Origin: Saprospirales bacterium
Lineage (GTDB): Bacteria > Bacteroidota > Bacteroidia > Chitinophagales > Saprospiraceae
NCBI GenBank assembly: GCA_947459365.1
Contig: CANHDG010000003.1
Location: forward strand, 1 to 48,366
Length of the DNA stretch: 48,366 nt
Reading direction: 5' to 3'
The translations under genes and the position numbers were made by a program. How positions within the stretch are numbered: position 1 is the stretch's first letter; every line of letters starts with the position of its first letter. This document shows, piece after piece, positions 19,971 through 29,248 of the stretch. Under the pieces are notes generated by a model. It searched no databases. It had not been told where the DNA came from and saw only the letters and a list, made by a program, of their open reading frames with translations.

Positions 19971-20804
19971 TTAAAGTGCAACTACTTTAAACGCAGTAAC
20001 CGTTAGCTCTTTATCGAGGCCTTTCAGGTATTGCTCAACAGTAACATCACCGTTCTTCACAAATTTCTGTGATAGCAGCGTATTCTCTTGGAAGAATTTG
20101 TTCAATCGACCTGCTGCAATTTTCTCCAGCATATCTTCTGATTTGCCTTCATTACGAGCAAGCTCCTTGCCAATTTCCATCTCCTTCTCAATAATCGTGG
20201 GATCTACATCGTCTTTGCTCACAGAAACTGGATTCATTGCAGCGATTTGCATGGCTACATCCCGACCTGCTTGTGCAAACTGCTCTCCACCCTCTTTGTT
20301 AAGCCCTACCAAAACAGAGCGCTTGTTGTTAGAGTGGTTGTAGGTCAATACCTGAGCAGCGCTCAATGACTCATAACGAGTAAGCTCAATCTTTTCTCCA
20401 ATAACGCCATTCTGTTCGCCTACTTTTTCAGCGATCGTAACACCAGCCTCATAAGGCAGTGCCATCAAAGCATCAAGGCTGGCTGGCATATTTTCCAAAG
20501 CGATGTCCGCAATCTTCTGGGTAATCGCAATGAAATTTTCATTCCGTGCAACGAAATCCGTTTCGCAGTTGAGCGCCACTAGGATACCCTGTGTCTGTCC
20601 ACCGTTCGTTTGCGCGATAACAACGCCTTCACTGGCCTCGCGGTCCTCGCGCTTGGCAGCTTTTGCGATACCTTTTTTGCGGAGATAATCTTTTGCGGCT
20701 TCAAAATCGCCAGCAGATTCTTCAAGTGCCTTTTTACAGTCCATCATACCTGCGCCAGTTGTTTCACGCAGCTTTTGGATGTCGGCAACAGAGATTTTGC
20801 TCAT
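19971..20804 (-). CDS. tsf: Elongation factor Ts
   Basis: MSKISVADIQKLRETTGAGMMDCKKALEESAGDFEAAKDYLRKKGIAKAAKR; start at the internal Met (20804), not 20834. Confidence 0.98.
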   Translation of the reverse strand: MSKISVADIQKLRETTGAGMMDCKKALEESAGDFEAAKDYLRKKGIAKAAKREDREASEGVVIAQTNGGQTQGILVALNCETDFVARNENFIAITQKIADIALENMPASLDALMALPYEAGVTIAEKVGEQNGVIGEKIELTRYESLSAAQVLTYNHSNNKRSVLVGLNKEGGEQFAQAGRDVAMQIAAMNPVSVSKDDVDPTIIEKEMEIGKELARNEGKSEDMLEKIAAGRLNKFFQENTLLSQKFVKNGDVTVEQYLKGLDKELTVTAFKVVAL

Positions 20805-20850
20805 AATAAGTATGTTTGAGATGCCTTTCGGCAAATGTGTTGACAGATTT

Positions 20851-20910
20851 AAACTAAAAAAACCGGCAAAAGGTCGTATTAAAATAATGCGCTACCATTG
20901 CCGGTTCTTA
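20851..20910 (-). terminator. Terminator/attenuator-like hairpin between rpsB and tsf
   Basis: Arms aaccggcaa (20861-20869) and ttgccggtt (20899-20907); on the minus strand the second arm runs straight into TTTTTTAGTTT. Confidence 0.7.
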
Positions 20911-20926
20911 AATAAGAAAAAGGATA

Positions 20927-21637
20927 TTATTCTTTCTCGTCGCTCTTCGCTTTGCGCTCGTCCAAACCTTCTTTGATGGCAGCGACCATGTAGTTAGTAA
21001 TGAAAGCAATCGACTTTGATGCATCATCATTACTTGGGATAGGGAAATCCACCAACGTTGGATCCGAATTGGTATCAACCATAGCAAAAGTCTTTACACC
21101 TAAGCGGCGTGCTTCCGCAAGAGCCAAGTGCTCATGGTGGATATCCACGATAAACACAGCACTAGGAAGGCGATTCAAGTCGGCGATACCACCCAATTGC
21201 TTGTGCATCTTGGAGTGCTCACGTCCCAATGTTAAACGTTCCTTTTTGGTAATGCTTGTCAAAGTGGTATCGGCAAGCAAACGCTCGATATTCTGCATTT
21301 TCTTGACAGACTTACGAAGCGTCATGAAGTTGGTCATCATACCACCCAACCAACGCTCGGTCACAAACGGCATTCCAACACTTTGGGCAGCCTGCTGTAC
21401 GATCTCGCGCGCTTGTTTTTTAGTTGCGACAAACATAATTTTCTTACCGCTCTTCGCCATGCTCTTGACGACCGTAGCGGCGCGCTCAAGGCATTCAGAG
21501 GTACGGTTAAGGTCAATCAGATGGATACCCTTGTGCTCCGTAAAGATATAAGGAGTCATTTTTGGATTCCATTTGCGGCGCATGTGCCCAAAGTGGCAGC
21601 CCGCATCGAGCAATTCTTTATAAGTGGGCTTTTGCAT
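20927..21637 (-). CDS. rpsB: 30S ribosomal protein S2
   Basis: 236 aa; PTYKELLDAGCHFGHMRRKWNPKMTPYIFTEHKGIHLIDLNRT, ERWLGGMMTNFMTLRKSV. Confidence 0.99.
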   Translation of the reverse strand: MQKPTYKELLDAGCHFGHMRRKWNPKMTPYIFTEHKGIHLIDLNRTSECLERAATVVKSMAKSGKKIMFVATKKQAREIVQQAAQSVGMPFVTERWLGGMMTNFMTLRKSVKKMQNIERLLADTTLTSITKKERLTLGREHSKMHKQLGGIADLNRLPSAVFIVDIHHEHLALAEARRLGVKTFAMVDTNSDPTLVDFPIPSNDDASKSIAFITNYMVAAIKEGLDERKAKSDEKE

Positions 21638-21691
21638 TTTTCAAAAGCGATTTTTTTGAATAATGAAAAAAGAGAGTGGAAAAAGGCGCAA

Positions 21692-22078
21692 TTAGCGCTT
21701 GGAGAACTGGAAGCGTTTACGCGCTTTTGGACGACCAAATTTCTTGCGCTCAACAGCACGGCTGTCTCGTGTAAGATACTTCTTCGCTTTAAGCGCAGGC
21801 TTGAATTCAGCGTCCAGTTTAACCAGCGCACGGCTGATACCTAGGCGAACCGCCTCGGCCTGTCCTTTGAAACCACCTCCTTTAACGTTTACTTTGAGGT
21901 TGTATGCAGCCTCAATACCTACCGTTGCAAACGGATCAGTTACATTGTGCTGAACATGAACCTGAGGGAAGTACTCGCGATAATCACGACCATTAACCGT
22001 GATCTTGCCTTCTCCTTTTGTCAGATATACCCGGGCCACAGCAGTTTTACGGCGACCGATGGCATTAATCATTTCCAT
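21692..22078 (-). CDS. rpsI: 30S ribosomal protein S9
   Basis: 128 aa; NAIGRRKTAVARVYLTKGEGKITVNGRDYREYF and C-terminal KFGRPKARKRFQFSKR. Confidence 0.99.
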   Translation of the reverse strand: MEMINAIGRRKTAVARVYLTKGEGKITVNGRDYREYFPQVHVQHNVTDPFATVGIEAAYNLKVNVKGGGFKGQAEAVRLGISRALVKLDAEFKPALKAKKYLTRDSRAVERKKFGRPKARKRFQFSKR

Positions 22079-22141
22079 ATTCTAAATGATGAATAATCTT
22101 GATGAGTAATTGATAGCCTGCCCCTTTCAAGGCAATCGGCA

Positions 22142-22585
22142 TTAGAGTTCGAGCGTTTCTGGTTTTTGTGCAGCGTGCGGATGCTGTGAACCAGTGTACA
22201 CAAACATTTTCTTGTACATGTGGCGACCCAACTTCGTCTTCGGAAGCATCCCCTTCACAGCGCGCTCTAATATGCGCTCCGGAAATTTGGTCAACATCTC
22301 CTCTGCACGAACTACCTTCAAACCACCGGGGTGTAATGAGTAGTCTTTGTACTCTTTCTGTGCCCACTTGGCACCAGTAAGGCGAACCTTGTCCGCATTG
22401 ATCACAATAACATAATCACCAGTATCATCGTGGGGGGTGTAGCTCGGCTTGTTCTTGCCACGAAGAATCGAAGCAATCTGGGAGCTCAATCGACCTACTA
22501 CCTGGTTCTCAGCATTGATCACGTACCACTTGCGCTCGGCCTTGGCGGCGCTGACGGAAACCGTCTTGTAGCTTAAAGTATCCAT
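22142..22585 (-). CDS. rplM: 50S ribosomal protein L13
   Basis: 147 aa; [52 protein letters not shown]. Confidence 0.99.
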   Translation of the reverse strand: MDTLSYKTVSVSAAKAERKWYVINAENQVVGRLSSQIASILRGKNKPSYTPHDDTGDYVIVINADKVRLTGAKWAQKEYKDYSLHPGGLKVVRAEEMLTKFPERILERAVKGMLPKTKLGRHMYKKMFVYTGSQHPHAAQKPETLEL

Positions 22586-22625
22586 TTTTTACAACGTAAT
22601 TTAATAGCCTCTTGATAAGAGCCCG

Positions 22626-22656
22626 CAAAGGTACGCTAAGCAAAAATCGCAGACAA
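22626..22656 (-). promoter_or_regulatory. Promoter of the rplM-rpsI-rpsB-tsf cluster
   Basis: Minus strand: TTG (22656-22654), 20-nt spacer, TACCTTTG (22633-22626), about 40 nt upstream of the rplM start. Confidence 0.65.
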
Positions 22657-22723
22657 GAAAGAAGCCAAAAAAAATTGATTGAGATGAGCTAAATAACTGA
22701 TAATCAGCATTTTTTTGGCAAAA

Positions 22724-22745
22724 ATAATTTTTCAAGAAAAATTAT
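22724..22745 (-). terminator. AT-rich hairpin downstream of the HD-domain gene, possible terminator
   Basis: ataattttt-caag-aaaaattat; on the minus strand followed by TTTTGCC. Confidence 0.4.
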
Positions 22746-22784
22746 CTGATCAATATTTTTATTGAAAATCAATTATTTATGTAT

Positions 22785-23411
22785 TTACACTTCGTAAGTA
22801 GCCACCAGCTCACGCAACTCCTTAAGATAAACTTGCTTCACTGGCTCGCGAATCAACCGATTCGTATTCGTGTGATATCGATGAGCCGTTAAAAAACTTA
22901 CCTGGAGCCTATTCCACGAATACTCGTCCCCAACTAGCTGATATGCCTGAAGCTCCTCAAATAGCGTGTCCGCAATCCGATGAAAATCCGTCCTTCCTAA
23001 ATAATCTAAATCCGCATCACAAATAATCTCCTCCAATAAATTAACCGGCGATTGCGGTATCTTGGTCGCCATGATCATCCCACAAACCTGCTCAATATCT
23101 GATTCCATATACCCAAATGCAGGCAACTCAGCTCTCGCTATCGCACAACCCTGAACTTCATGACCACTGTGCTGGTTAGTTACAAAACCCGCATCGTGCA
23201 ACAATGCAGCAGTCTTGACCAATTTCGCTAACCGACCCTTGACCCCCTCCGCCTCACAAAGCGAACAGGCCACCCTGAAAACATCCATCGTATGATGTAA
23301 TCCGTGGTAACTCAAACCTACTGGCAACTCCTCTCGAAGACGCCGAAGTATATGCATTTTTGCCGCCCTATAATTCATACCTGTCATTTGACTCGCCCAA
23401 AATTGCAGCAT
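22785..23411 (-). CDS. HD-domain phosphohydrolase-like protein
   Basis: 208 aa; YHGLHHTMDVFRVA and TAALLHDAGFV (H...HD) with ICDADLDYLGR downstream. Confidence 0.85.
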   Translation of the reverse strand: MLQFWASQMTGMNYRAAKMHILRRLREELPVGLSYHGLHHTMDVFRVACSLCEAEGVKGRLAKLVKTAALLHDAGFVTNQHSGHEVQGCAIARAELPAFGYMESDIEQVCGMIMATKIPQSPVNLLEEIICDADLDYLGRTDFHRIADTLFEELQAYQLVGDEYSWNRLQVSFLTAHRYHTNTNRLIREPVKQVYLKELRELVATYEV

Positions 23412-23529
23412 TTCACATCAACCGACCAACTTTAAGAAAAAAAAATCATTCTTTAAATGAATTACACCCCCCAAACACCGAATTTCGCCACCTCATTACC
23501 AATTTTTACAACTTATACAATTTTTACAA

Positions 23530-24147
23530 ATGGATTTAATGGAACTGCTCAAAGGCCAGCTGAACGATCAGCTAATCGGCCAGTTGAGCCAACACATCGG
23601 CGCAGAGCCACAACAAACCGCCTCCGCTGCAGAAGGGGTTTTCGCTACCATCCTCGGCGGCCTCGCCAATAACGCAACATCAGAAGGCGGAGTTAGTTCC
23701 CTAATGGCCGCCCTAGATAGAGACCACGATGGCTCTATCCTCGATGATCTTATGGGAATGGTAGGAAACCTAACCAACGGCACAGCAAACGGAAACGCAA
23801 CGAATGGACTAGGAATCCTAGGACACGTCCTTGGCGACCGTCAAGAAACCGCTGCAGCACAAATTGGACAATCCAACGGACTTAGCGCTGGACAGGCCAT
23901 GAAGCTAATGACCATCCTGGCCCCTATCGTAATGAATGTATTGGGTAAAGCCAAAAGCCAAGGCGGCCTGGATGTTGGAAGCCTAGTTGGTATGCTGATG
24001 GGCTCCGCACAAAACGCTCAACAAGGTGGATTTGGAGACCTCATCGGCTCAGTAATAGGAAATGTAATGAGTGGGAACCAGCAACAAGCCAATGGAGCTG
24101 GAGGCATGCTAGGAAGTGTATTGGGTAGCTTGTTCGGGAAAAAATAA
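23530..24147 (+). CDS. DUF937 domain-containing protein
   Basis: 205 aa, Gly/Ala/Asn-rich; LLKGQLNDQLIGQLSQHIGAEPQQTASAAEGVFATILGGLANNA; C-terminal GGMLGSVLGSLFGKK. Confidence 0.85.
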   Translation: MDLMELLKGQLNDQLIGQLSQHIGAEPQQTASAAEGVFATILGGLANNATSEGGVSSLMAALDRDHDGSILDDLMGMVGNLTNGTANGNATNGLGILGHVLGDRQETAAAQIGQSNGLSAGQAMKLMTILAPIVMNVLGKAKSQGGLDVGSLVGMLMGSAQNAQQGGFGDLIGSVIGNVMSGNQQQANGAGGMLGSVLGSLFGKK

Positions 24148-24169
24148 CCTAGCTCAGCAGCAACTTAAC

Positions 24170-24177
24170 TATCTTTG
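24170..24177 (+). promoter_or_regulatory. -7 box for rnpB
   Basis: TATCTTTG ending 5 nt before the first base of P1; no good -33 element seen. Confidence 0.5.
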
Positions 24178-24180
24178 TGC

Positions 24181-24583
24181 TACTGCAGATCGCTCTGTCG
24201 CCTTTAGACTCTGCCTTGGCAGAGACGCGGGAGGAAAGTCCGGACAATATAGAGCACCGCGCCACCTAACAGATGGGAGTGGCTTTAACGCCACTACGGA
24301 AAGTGTCACAGAAAATAACCGCCTTATTTTAAGGTAAGGGTGAAAATGTGCGGTAAGAGCGCACAGATGTACTGGGTAACCAATTCATCGGATAAACCCC
24401 GCGGATTGAAATGCCAAATACACCCTGTCCCCAGCCATTTGGTTGGGCATCTGCTGCTCGCAGGTGATACAGGGGGGGTAGGCAGAACAGAACCCAACAG
24501 CAATGTTGTGGTCCAGATAAATGACAGAGCCTTTTACTTCGGTAAAAGTGACAGAATCCGGCTTATAGATCTGCAGTTTTTTT
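24181..24583 (+). ncRNA. rnpB: RNase P RNA, bacterial class A
   Basis: Conserved blocks GAGGAAAGTCCGGAC, ACAGAAAATAACCGCC, GGTAAGGGTGAAA, GGTAAGAGCGCAC, GATAAATGACAGAG and ACAGAATCCGGCTTA in the expected order; ends pair as P1 (actgcagatc 24182-24191 with gatctgcagt 24568-24577), then a T-run. Confidence 0.95.
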
Positions 24584-24606
24584 CTTAAATGAAGTTTAGC
24601 TTCCCC

Positions 24607-24653
24607 AAAGTGTTCAATCATGTGTGAAAACACCGAATTGAACACTTTTTTTA
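24607..24653 (+). terminator. Intrinsic terminator downstream of rnpB
   Basis: aaagtgttcaat ... attgaacacttttttt, with a small inner gtgt-gaaa-acac hairpin. Confidence 0.8.
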
Positions 24654-24678
24654 TTCTTATTACCAAGCACGGCTGGCC

Positions 24679-25917
24679 ATGAAAGACACACTCATAAAAA
24701 TCGCACTCTTTATTAACTATTTCGTTTTCGCTATCTTGCTGAATAGTGTAGGCTCCGTTATTCTTCAAGTGCAGTCAACCTACCAGGTATCCGAAAGCAA
24801 CGCCTCCACCCTAGAAGGATTCAAAGACCTTAGTATCGCACTTGCCTCTTTCCTCACCGCCTCTTATATTGCTAGAATCGGCTACAAAAAAGCAATGCTG
24901 ATTGCGCTCGCGTTTGTCGCGTTCGCCTGCTTTCTTACCCCTTCGCTTAACACATTCAACGCAACTAAACTACTCTTCGCAGCCGTTGGAACTAGCTTCG
25001 CATTAATTAAAATGTCCGTCTACGGAACCATCGGTCTCCTCACTACCAACGAAAAGCAACACATTAGCCTAATGAGTTTTATCGAATCCTTTTTTATGGT
25101 AGGAATTCTCACCGGCTACTTCTTATTTGGTTACTTCATCGATAACGCCAACCCGCAATCCAGTAGCTGGCTCCAGGTGTACTATCTGCTAGGGTCCCTC
25201 TCCACCGTTGCCTTCCTGCTCCTGTGGTTTGCCCCTTTAAATGAATCTAACATACAAAACAAAACGCCCAATCCATCTCTATCGAACCTAAAAGAATTAG
25301 TGGGCCTAGCAAGCAAACCAATTGTTCTTGTCTTTATCCTATGTGCCTTTTTCTATGTTCTAATTGAACAAAGCATTATGAGTTGGCTCCCCAGCTTCAA
25401 CAATAAGGTCCTACACTTACCACCCGCCTTGGCTATTCAAATGTCCAGCATCCTGGCAGCCTCCTCTGCCATAGGTCGATTGGGTGCCGGTTTTCTAATT
25501 AAAAAAATAAAGTGGATTCAATTATTGTCAATTTGCTTGGGCTTGGCAGCCATATTAGTCCTTGTCGCCATTCCAATGGCTAAAAACACTCAAACCAATG
25601 TAACAGGGTGGGGGGACGCTCCCATTGCGGCTTTTATCTTCCCTCTGATCGGACTATTGTTAGCACCCGTATATCCAACCATTAACTCCATCATCCTAAC
25701 CGCATTGCCAACCAGCAATCAAGGTCAAATGTCTGGACTAATTATTCTCTTCTCCGCCCTCGGAGGCACTACTGGGTCCATTATTACTGGAAACCTCTTT
25801 CAATGTTTTGGAGGAGAAACGGCCTTCTACTTTTCGCTAATACCCATCACTATCTTACTACTTGCGCTTCTACAGCTTCAAAAAATGCATAATAAAATGA
25901 CTACCAACAATGAATAA
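24679..25917 (+). CDS. MFS transporter (sugar/fucose permease-like)
   Basis: 412 aa, about 12 hydrophobic segments; IGYKKAMLIALAFVAFACFL and ASSAIGRLGAGFLIKKI motifs. Confidence 0.85.
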   Translation: MKDTLIKIALFINYFVFAILLNSVGSVILQVQSTYQVSESNASTLEGFKDLSIALASFLTASYIARIGYKKAMLIALAFVAFACFLTPSLNTFNATKLLFAAVGTSFALIKMSVYGTIGLLTTNEKQHISLMSFIESFFMVGILTGYFLFGYFIDNANPQSSSWLQVYYLLGSLSTVAFLLLWFAPLNESNIQNKTPNPSLSNLKELVGLASKPIVLVFILCAFFYVLIEQSIMSWLPSFNNKVLHLPPALAIQMSSILAASSAIGRLGAGFLIKKIKWIQLLSICLGLAAILVLVAIPMAKNTQTNVTGWGDAPIAAFIFPLIGLLLAPVYPTINSIILTALPTSNQGQMSGLIILFSALGGTTGSIITGNLFQCFGGETAFYFSLIPITILLLALLQLQKMHNKMTTNNE

Positions 25918-25930
25918 TTCTCGTTCCAAA

Positions 25931-25970
25931 AACAAGTGCCCCTTCGAAAAAATTCGAAGGGGCACTTGCT
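25931..25970. terminator. Hairpin between convergent genes; T-tail favours the minus direction
   Basis: Perfect 16-bp stem caagtgccccttcgaa-aaaa-ttcgaaggggcacttg; minus strand continues TTTTTGG. Confidence 0.85.
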
Positions 25971-26002
25971 AAAAATCAAAATATACACTCTGCCGTCTAA
26001 TC

Positions 26003-29000
26003 TTACTGCCGAACCCCTGGTCCAGCGGACATGTATTGTCCAAACTGCTGCTCCAATGCCTGCGCTAATGTTTCATCCTTCATCTGAGCTGCTGCAGCCA
26101 TCAAAGCCTGAACCGTACTCAAGGCAAATTGCATATCCTGACGATATGCCGACTGCATACCCGGATCTTGCGACTGGTAATATTGCAACTGCTGATCCAT
26201 CTGGTCAGCAATCTCTTTAATCTTTACTGAAGCCTTTTCCTGCTGACCAGTCCTAGCATAAATATCAGCGATGTAGGCGGAGAACTGATCGTGAGCAAAG
26301 TTCATCGTTGGAAATACCTCAAAGTACTTATCTGCCAATGCAATCGCTTTTTCCTGCTTGCCCTCCGCAACCAACTGCCGGCCAATCCGAATCATCGAGA
26401 GCTTCATCGTCTGTAGACTGGGTTGATAGGACCGATCCACATGCAAGTGCTTCTTGTCAAAGTTCCCCCAAGCCCATTTGTTCATAATATTATCAAACGC
26501 TTGGTCGGTATTAACCGTACCAGATCCAATAATACCAAACTCCGGTTGCGTCCGACCTTTAACGGGTACCAAACGAAGGGCTAGACCCTCCAACTGAAGG
26601 TAATCCTGCAAACCCATCAAGCGATCTTCCCTACAAGTAACGGCCCAGTAAATAGGGCGATCCCATATATTGGATGCAATAATATCTAAAATCGCTACCT
26701 GATCCTTAATCAAATAGGTGGTGCTCTCACCAAGATTCATATGAATTGTGTCCGCCACTTGACGGAGAGAATCCGATGGAGAAATCAAGCCCTTTGCATA
26801 AATATCCTGTTTGTTGATAGGTATTGAAATCAAACGCGAAGGTAGATACGTGTCAAAATCACGTCCACCCCCACCTGTAGGTAATTTGTGGTCTTCTGCT
26901 AAGAACTTAACCACATCCGCTATGTTCATTTCCACATCAGCCCCTTTATTGTAATAAGGAACTTGAACTCGCTTGAATCCACGTATCTTATCCGCTGGAA
27001 TACTCATCTTAATTGCCTCCGACTCATTAACCTTGCGCCTTAGTTGATTGATATACCAGTCAACCGCAATCAGCGATAGATTCACGACCCGCACATCACG
27101 ACGAATACCTTCTACCTCCTGACTATACCAAAGTGGGTAAGTATCATTATCCCCGTATGTAAATACAATAGCGTTGGGCTGACAAGTCTCCAAGAAGTTC
27201 TTCGCGTAATCACGGCTACCATAATGGTCTGCGCGACTGTGGTCATCCCAGTTTTCTGTTACCATCAAAAAAGGAGCGGAAAGAGAAAGAACAGTCGCTA
27301 GACCAGCTCCAACAGCATTGCTTTGACGTAAATACTGTCCTATTAGCGTATACAAGAACGGAACACTCATGCCCACCCAGATCGCATACGTAAAGAAGGA
27401 TCCCACTAGTACGTAATCGCGCTCACGCGGCTCATTTGGCGGCTGATTGGAATAGACGATAATGCCAATCCCGGTAATAATAAACAAAGCCAGTAAAGCA
27501 AAGAAATCCTTCGGCCGTGATTTATAGTGGAAAAACAAACCCATGATCCCAAGTAAAAAAGGAATCATGTAATATTTATTGTTCGCTTGATTCAGCTGCT
27601 TCTTGTACTCGGGAAAAGCCTCCTGATTCCCAATCCATGCCTGGTCAATCGCATCAAAACCCGTTATCCAGTTTCCACTGCTCGGATCCCAAGAATAATA
27701 CCCCTGCTCCCCATTCTGACGACCTGAAAAATTCCACATAAAATAACGCCACCACATCCACTTAATCTGATATTTCCAGAAAAACTCGATGTTATCAGCA
27801 ACCGTAATCTCCCCAGACTTCTTATCAATCCAATCGCGATATAAACGTGGTCTCCCCTGACTATTATCACTCATCCGAGGAAACAACAACTTGCTATTAG
27901 AGGGATACACGTAATCCACTTTTTCATCTACAATCGCATATCTATCCCCAACACGACCATAACGGGACTCTGCAGTCACATCTACAGGCTTACCTTCAAA
28001 ACTTGGCCCATAAAGTAATGGACGTTCTCCATATTGCTCCCGGTTCAAATACGGCAATAACCGCATCGGATCCGATGGATCATTCATATTGATTGGAGGG
28101 TTAGCAGCAGCACGAATAATAACCGTACCGTACGATAAGTAGGCAATTACAACCAATCCAACTGCCACAATCAATCGCTGCAATAAACCGTTCCCATGCT
28201 GACGTGCATATCTCAACCCATACCAAATAACCGCTCCAAAGATCAAAAACACAGCGGCAATTCCAGAGTAAAATGGCAAACCAAAAGAATTAACAAATAG
28301 CTTATCAAAATAGGCCCAAAAACGAGGAATGCCCGCAATAATGAAATATTGAATCCCAACGATAAATAAAACACCAACAAATGCAGCCATTAAAGCTCCC
28401 ATTATGCTTGGATTCTTCGCCTTCTTGAAATAATAAAACAATGCTAATGCAGGGAAGGTCAGCAAACTTAATAAGTGTACCCCAATGGAAAGGGCAGCAG
28501 CAAACATCGCAAAAACCAACCAACGATCCGCATCAGCCGTGTTCGGCAACTGATACCACTTCAAGGTGGCCCAAAGCGTCAAACAAGTGAAAAAAGTGGA
28601 CAATGCATATACTTCACCTTCTACCGCTGAAAACCATATAGAGGAAGCAAATGCAGTAGTTAAACCAGCAACAATTCCGCCACCCAATACCGCTATACCC
28701 TGTCCAGCACTTAACTCCCCATCCCTGCCCACTAACGCCATTTTGGCTAAAATAGTGGTGCTCCAACAGATAAAAGTAGCAGCAAAGGCCGTACTCAACG
28801 CAGACAGTAGGTTAACACTATAAGCAATTGTTTCCGGATTACTAGATACCATCGAACCAACCCATGCAAACAATCGCCCAACTAGCAAAAAAATAGGTGC
28901 TCCCGGCGGGTGAACCACTTGCAACTTGTATGCACCGGAGATAAATTCGCCGCAGTCCCACAAACTACCTGTAGGCTCTGCTGCTAGACCAAGAACAATG

Positions 29001-29059
29001 GCTGCAATCGCAAAAACCAACCACCCGGCCAAATTGTTAAGCATTTTAAATGAAGTCAT
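26003..29059 (-). CDS. DUF2723 family membrane protein (TMEM260-like putative protein O-glycosyltransferase)
   Basis: 1018 aa; N-terminal LAAEPTGSLWDCGEFISGAYKLQVVHPPGAPIFLLVGRLF, WFSAVEGEVYALSTFF, YGDNDTYPLWYSQEVEGIRRDVRVVNLSLI. Confidence 0.9.
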   Translation of the reverse strand: MTSFKMLNNLAGWLVFAIAAIVLGLAAEPTGSLWDCGEFISGAYKLQVVHPPGAPIFLLVGRLFAWVGSMVSSNPETIAYSVNLLSALSTAFAATFICWSTTILAKMALVGRDGELSAGQGIAVLGGGIVAGLTTAFASSIWFSAVEGEVYALSTFFTCLTLWATLKWYQLPNTADADRWLVFAMFAAALSIGVHLLSLLTFPALALFYYFKKAKNPSIMGALMAAFVGVLFIVGIQYFIIAGIPRFWAYFDKLFVNSFGLPFYSGIAAVFLIFGAVIWYGLRYARQHGNGLLQRLIVAVGLVVIAYLSYGTVIIRAAANPPINMNDPSDPMRLLPYLNREQYGERPLLYGPSFEGKPVDVTAESRYGRVGDRYAIVDEKVDYVYPSNSKLLFPRMSDNSQGRPRLYRDWIDKKSGEITVADNIEFFWKYQIKWMWWRYFMWNFSGRQNGEQGYYSWDPSSGNWITGFDAIDQAWIGNQEAFPEYKKQLNQANNKYYMIPFLLGIMGLFFHYKSRPKDFFALLALFIITGIGIIVYSNQPPNEPRERDYVLVGSFFTYAIWVGMSVPFLYTLIGQYLRQSNAVGAGLATVLSLSAPFLMVTENWDDHSRADHYGSRDYAKNFLETCQPNAIVFTYGDNDTYPLWYSQEVEGIRRDVRVVNLSLIAVDWYINQLRRKVNESEAIKMSIPADKIRGFKRVQVPYYNKGADVEMNIADVVKFLAEDHKLPTGGGGRDFDTYLPSRLISIPINKQDIYAKGLISPSDSLRQVADTIHMNLGESTTYLIKDQVAILDIIASNIWDRPIYWAVTCREDRLMGLQDYLQLEGLALRLVPVKGRTQPEFGIIGSGTVNTDQAFDNIMNKWAWGNFDKKHLHVDRSYQPSLQTMKLSMIRIGRQLVAEGKQEKAIALADKYFEVFPTMNFAHDQFSAYIADIYARTGQQEKASVKIKEIADQMDQQLQYYQSQDPGMQSAYRQDMQFALSTVQALMAAAAQMKDETLAQALEQQFGQYMSAGPGVRQ

Positions 29060-29103
29060 ATTTCTTTAATACCTAAGTTGCTGAATATGATATGTTTACA
29101 ATG

Positions 29104-29140
29104 AAAAACCAGCGCCAGACTGTATGACAGTCGACACTGG
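29104..29140 (-). terminator. Rho-independent terminator downstream of dapD
   Basis: Minus strand CCAGTGTCGACTGTCATACAGTCTGGCGCTGG followed by TTTTTC. Confidence 0.75.
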
Positions 29141-29248
29141 AATTAAAAGAAGGGCAAATCTAATGCATTGAGTGCAAAAAACCGCTTATAAAAATAGAAT
29201 AGTCATCCCATCAGTGGAAGCTATTGCACAACTATTTTTCCCCTGCTG

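Noticed and set aside
21556-21831. Minus ORF 21556-21831 and 22065-22367 overlapping ribosomal protein genes
   Set aside because: Alternative frames of rpsI/rplM and the spacer; no independent support.
22681-22784. AT-rich spacer with several small hairpins, considered as a possible ncRNA or origin-like element
   Set aside because: Hairpins are short and nearly pure A/T; adequately explained as terminator plus promoter spacer. No repeated boxes seen.
24385-24768. 127-aa minus-strand ORF overlapping rnpB and the MFS gene start
   Set aside because: Lies antisense to RNase P RNA; no family resemblance and explained by RNA gene sequence.
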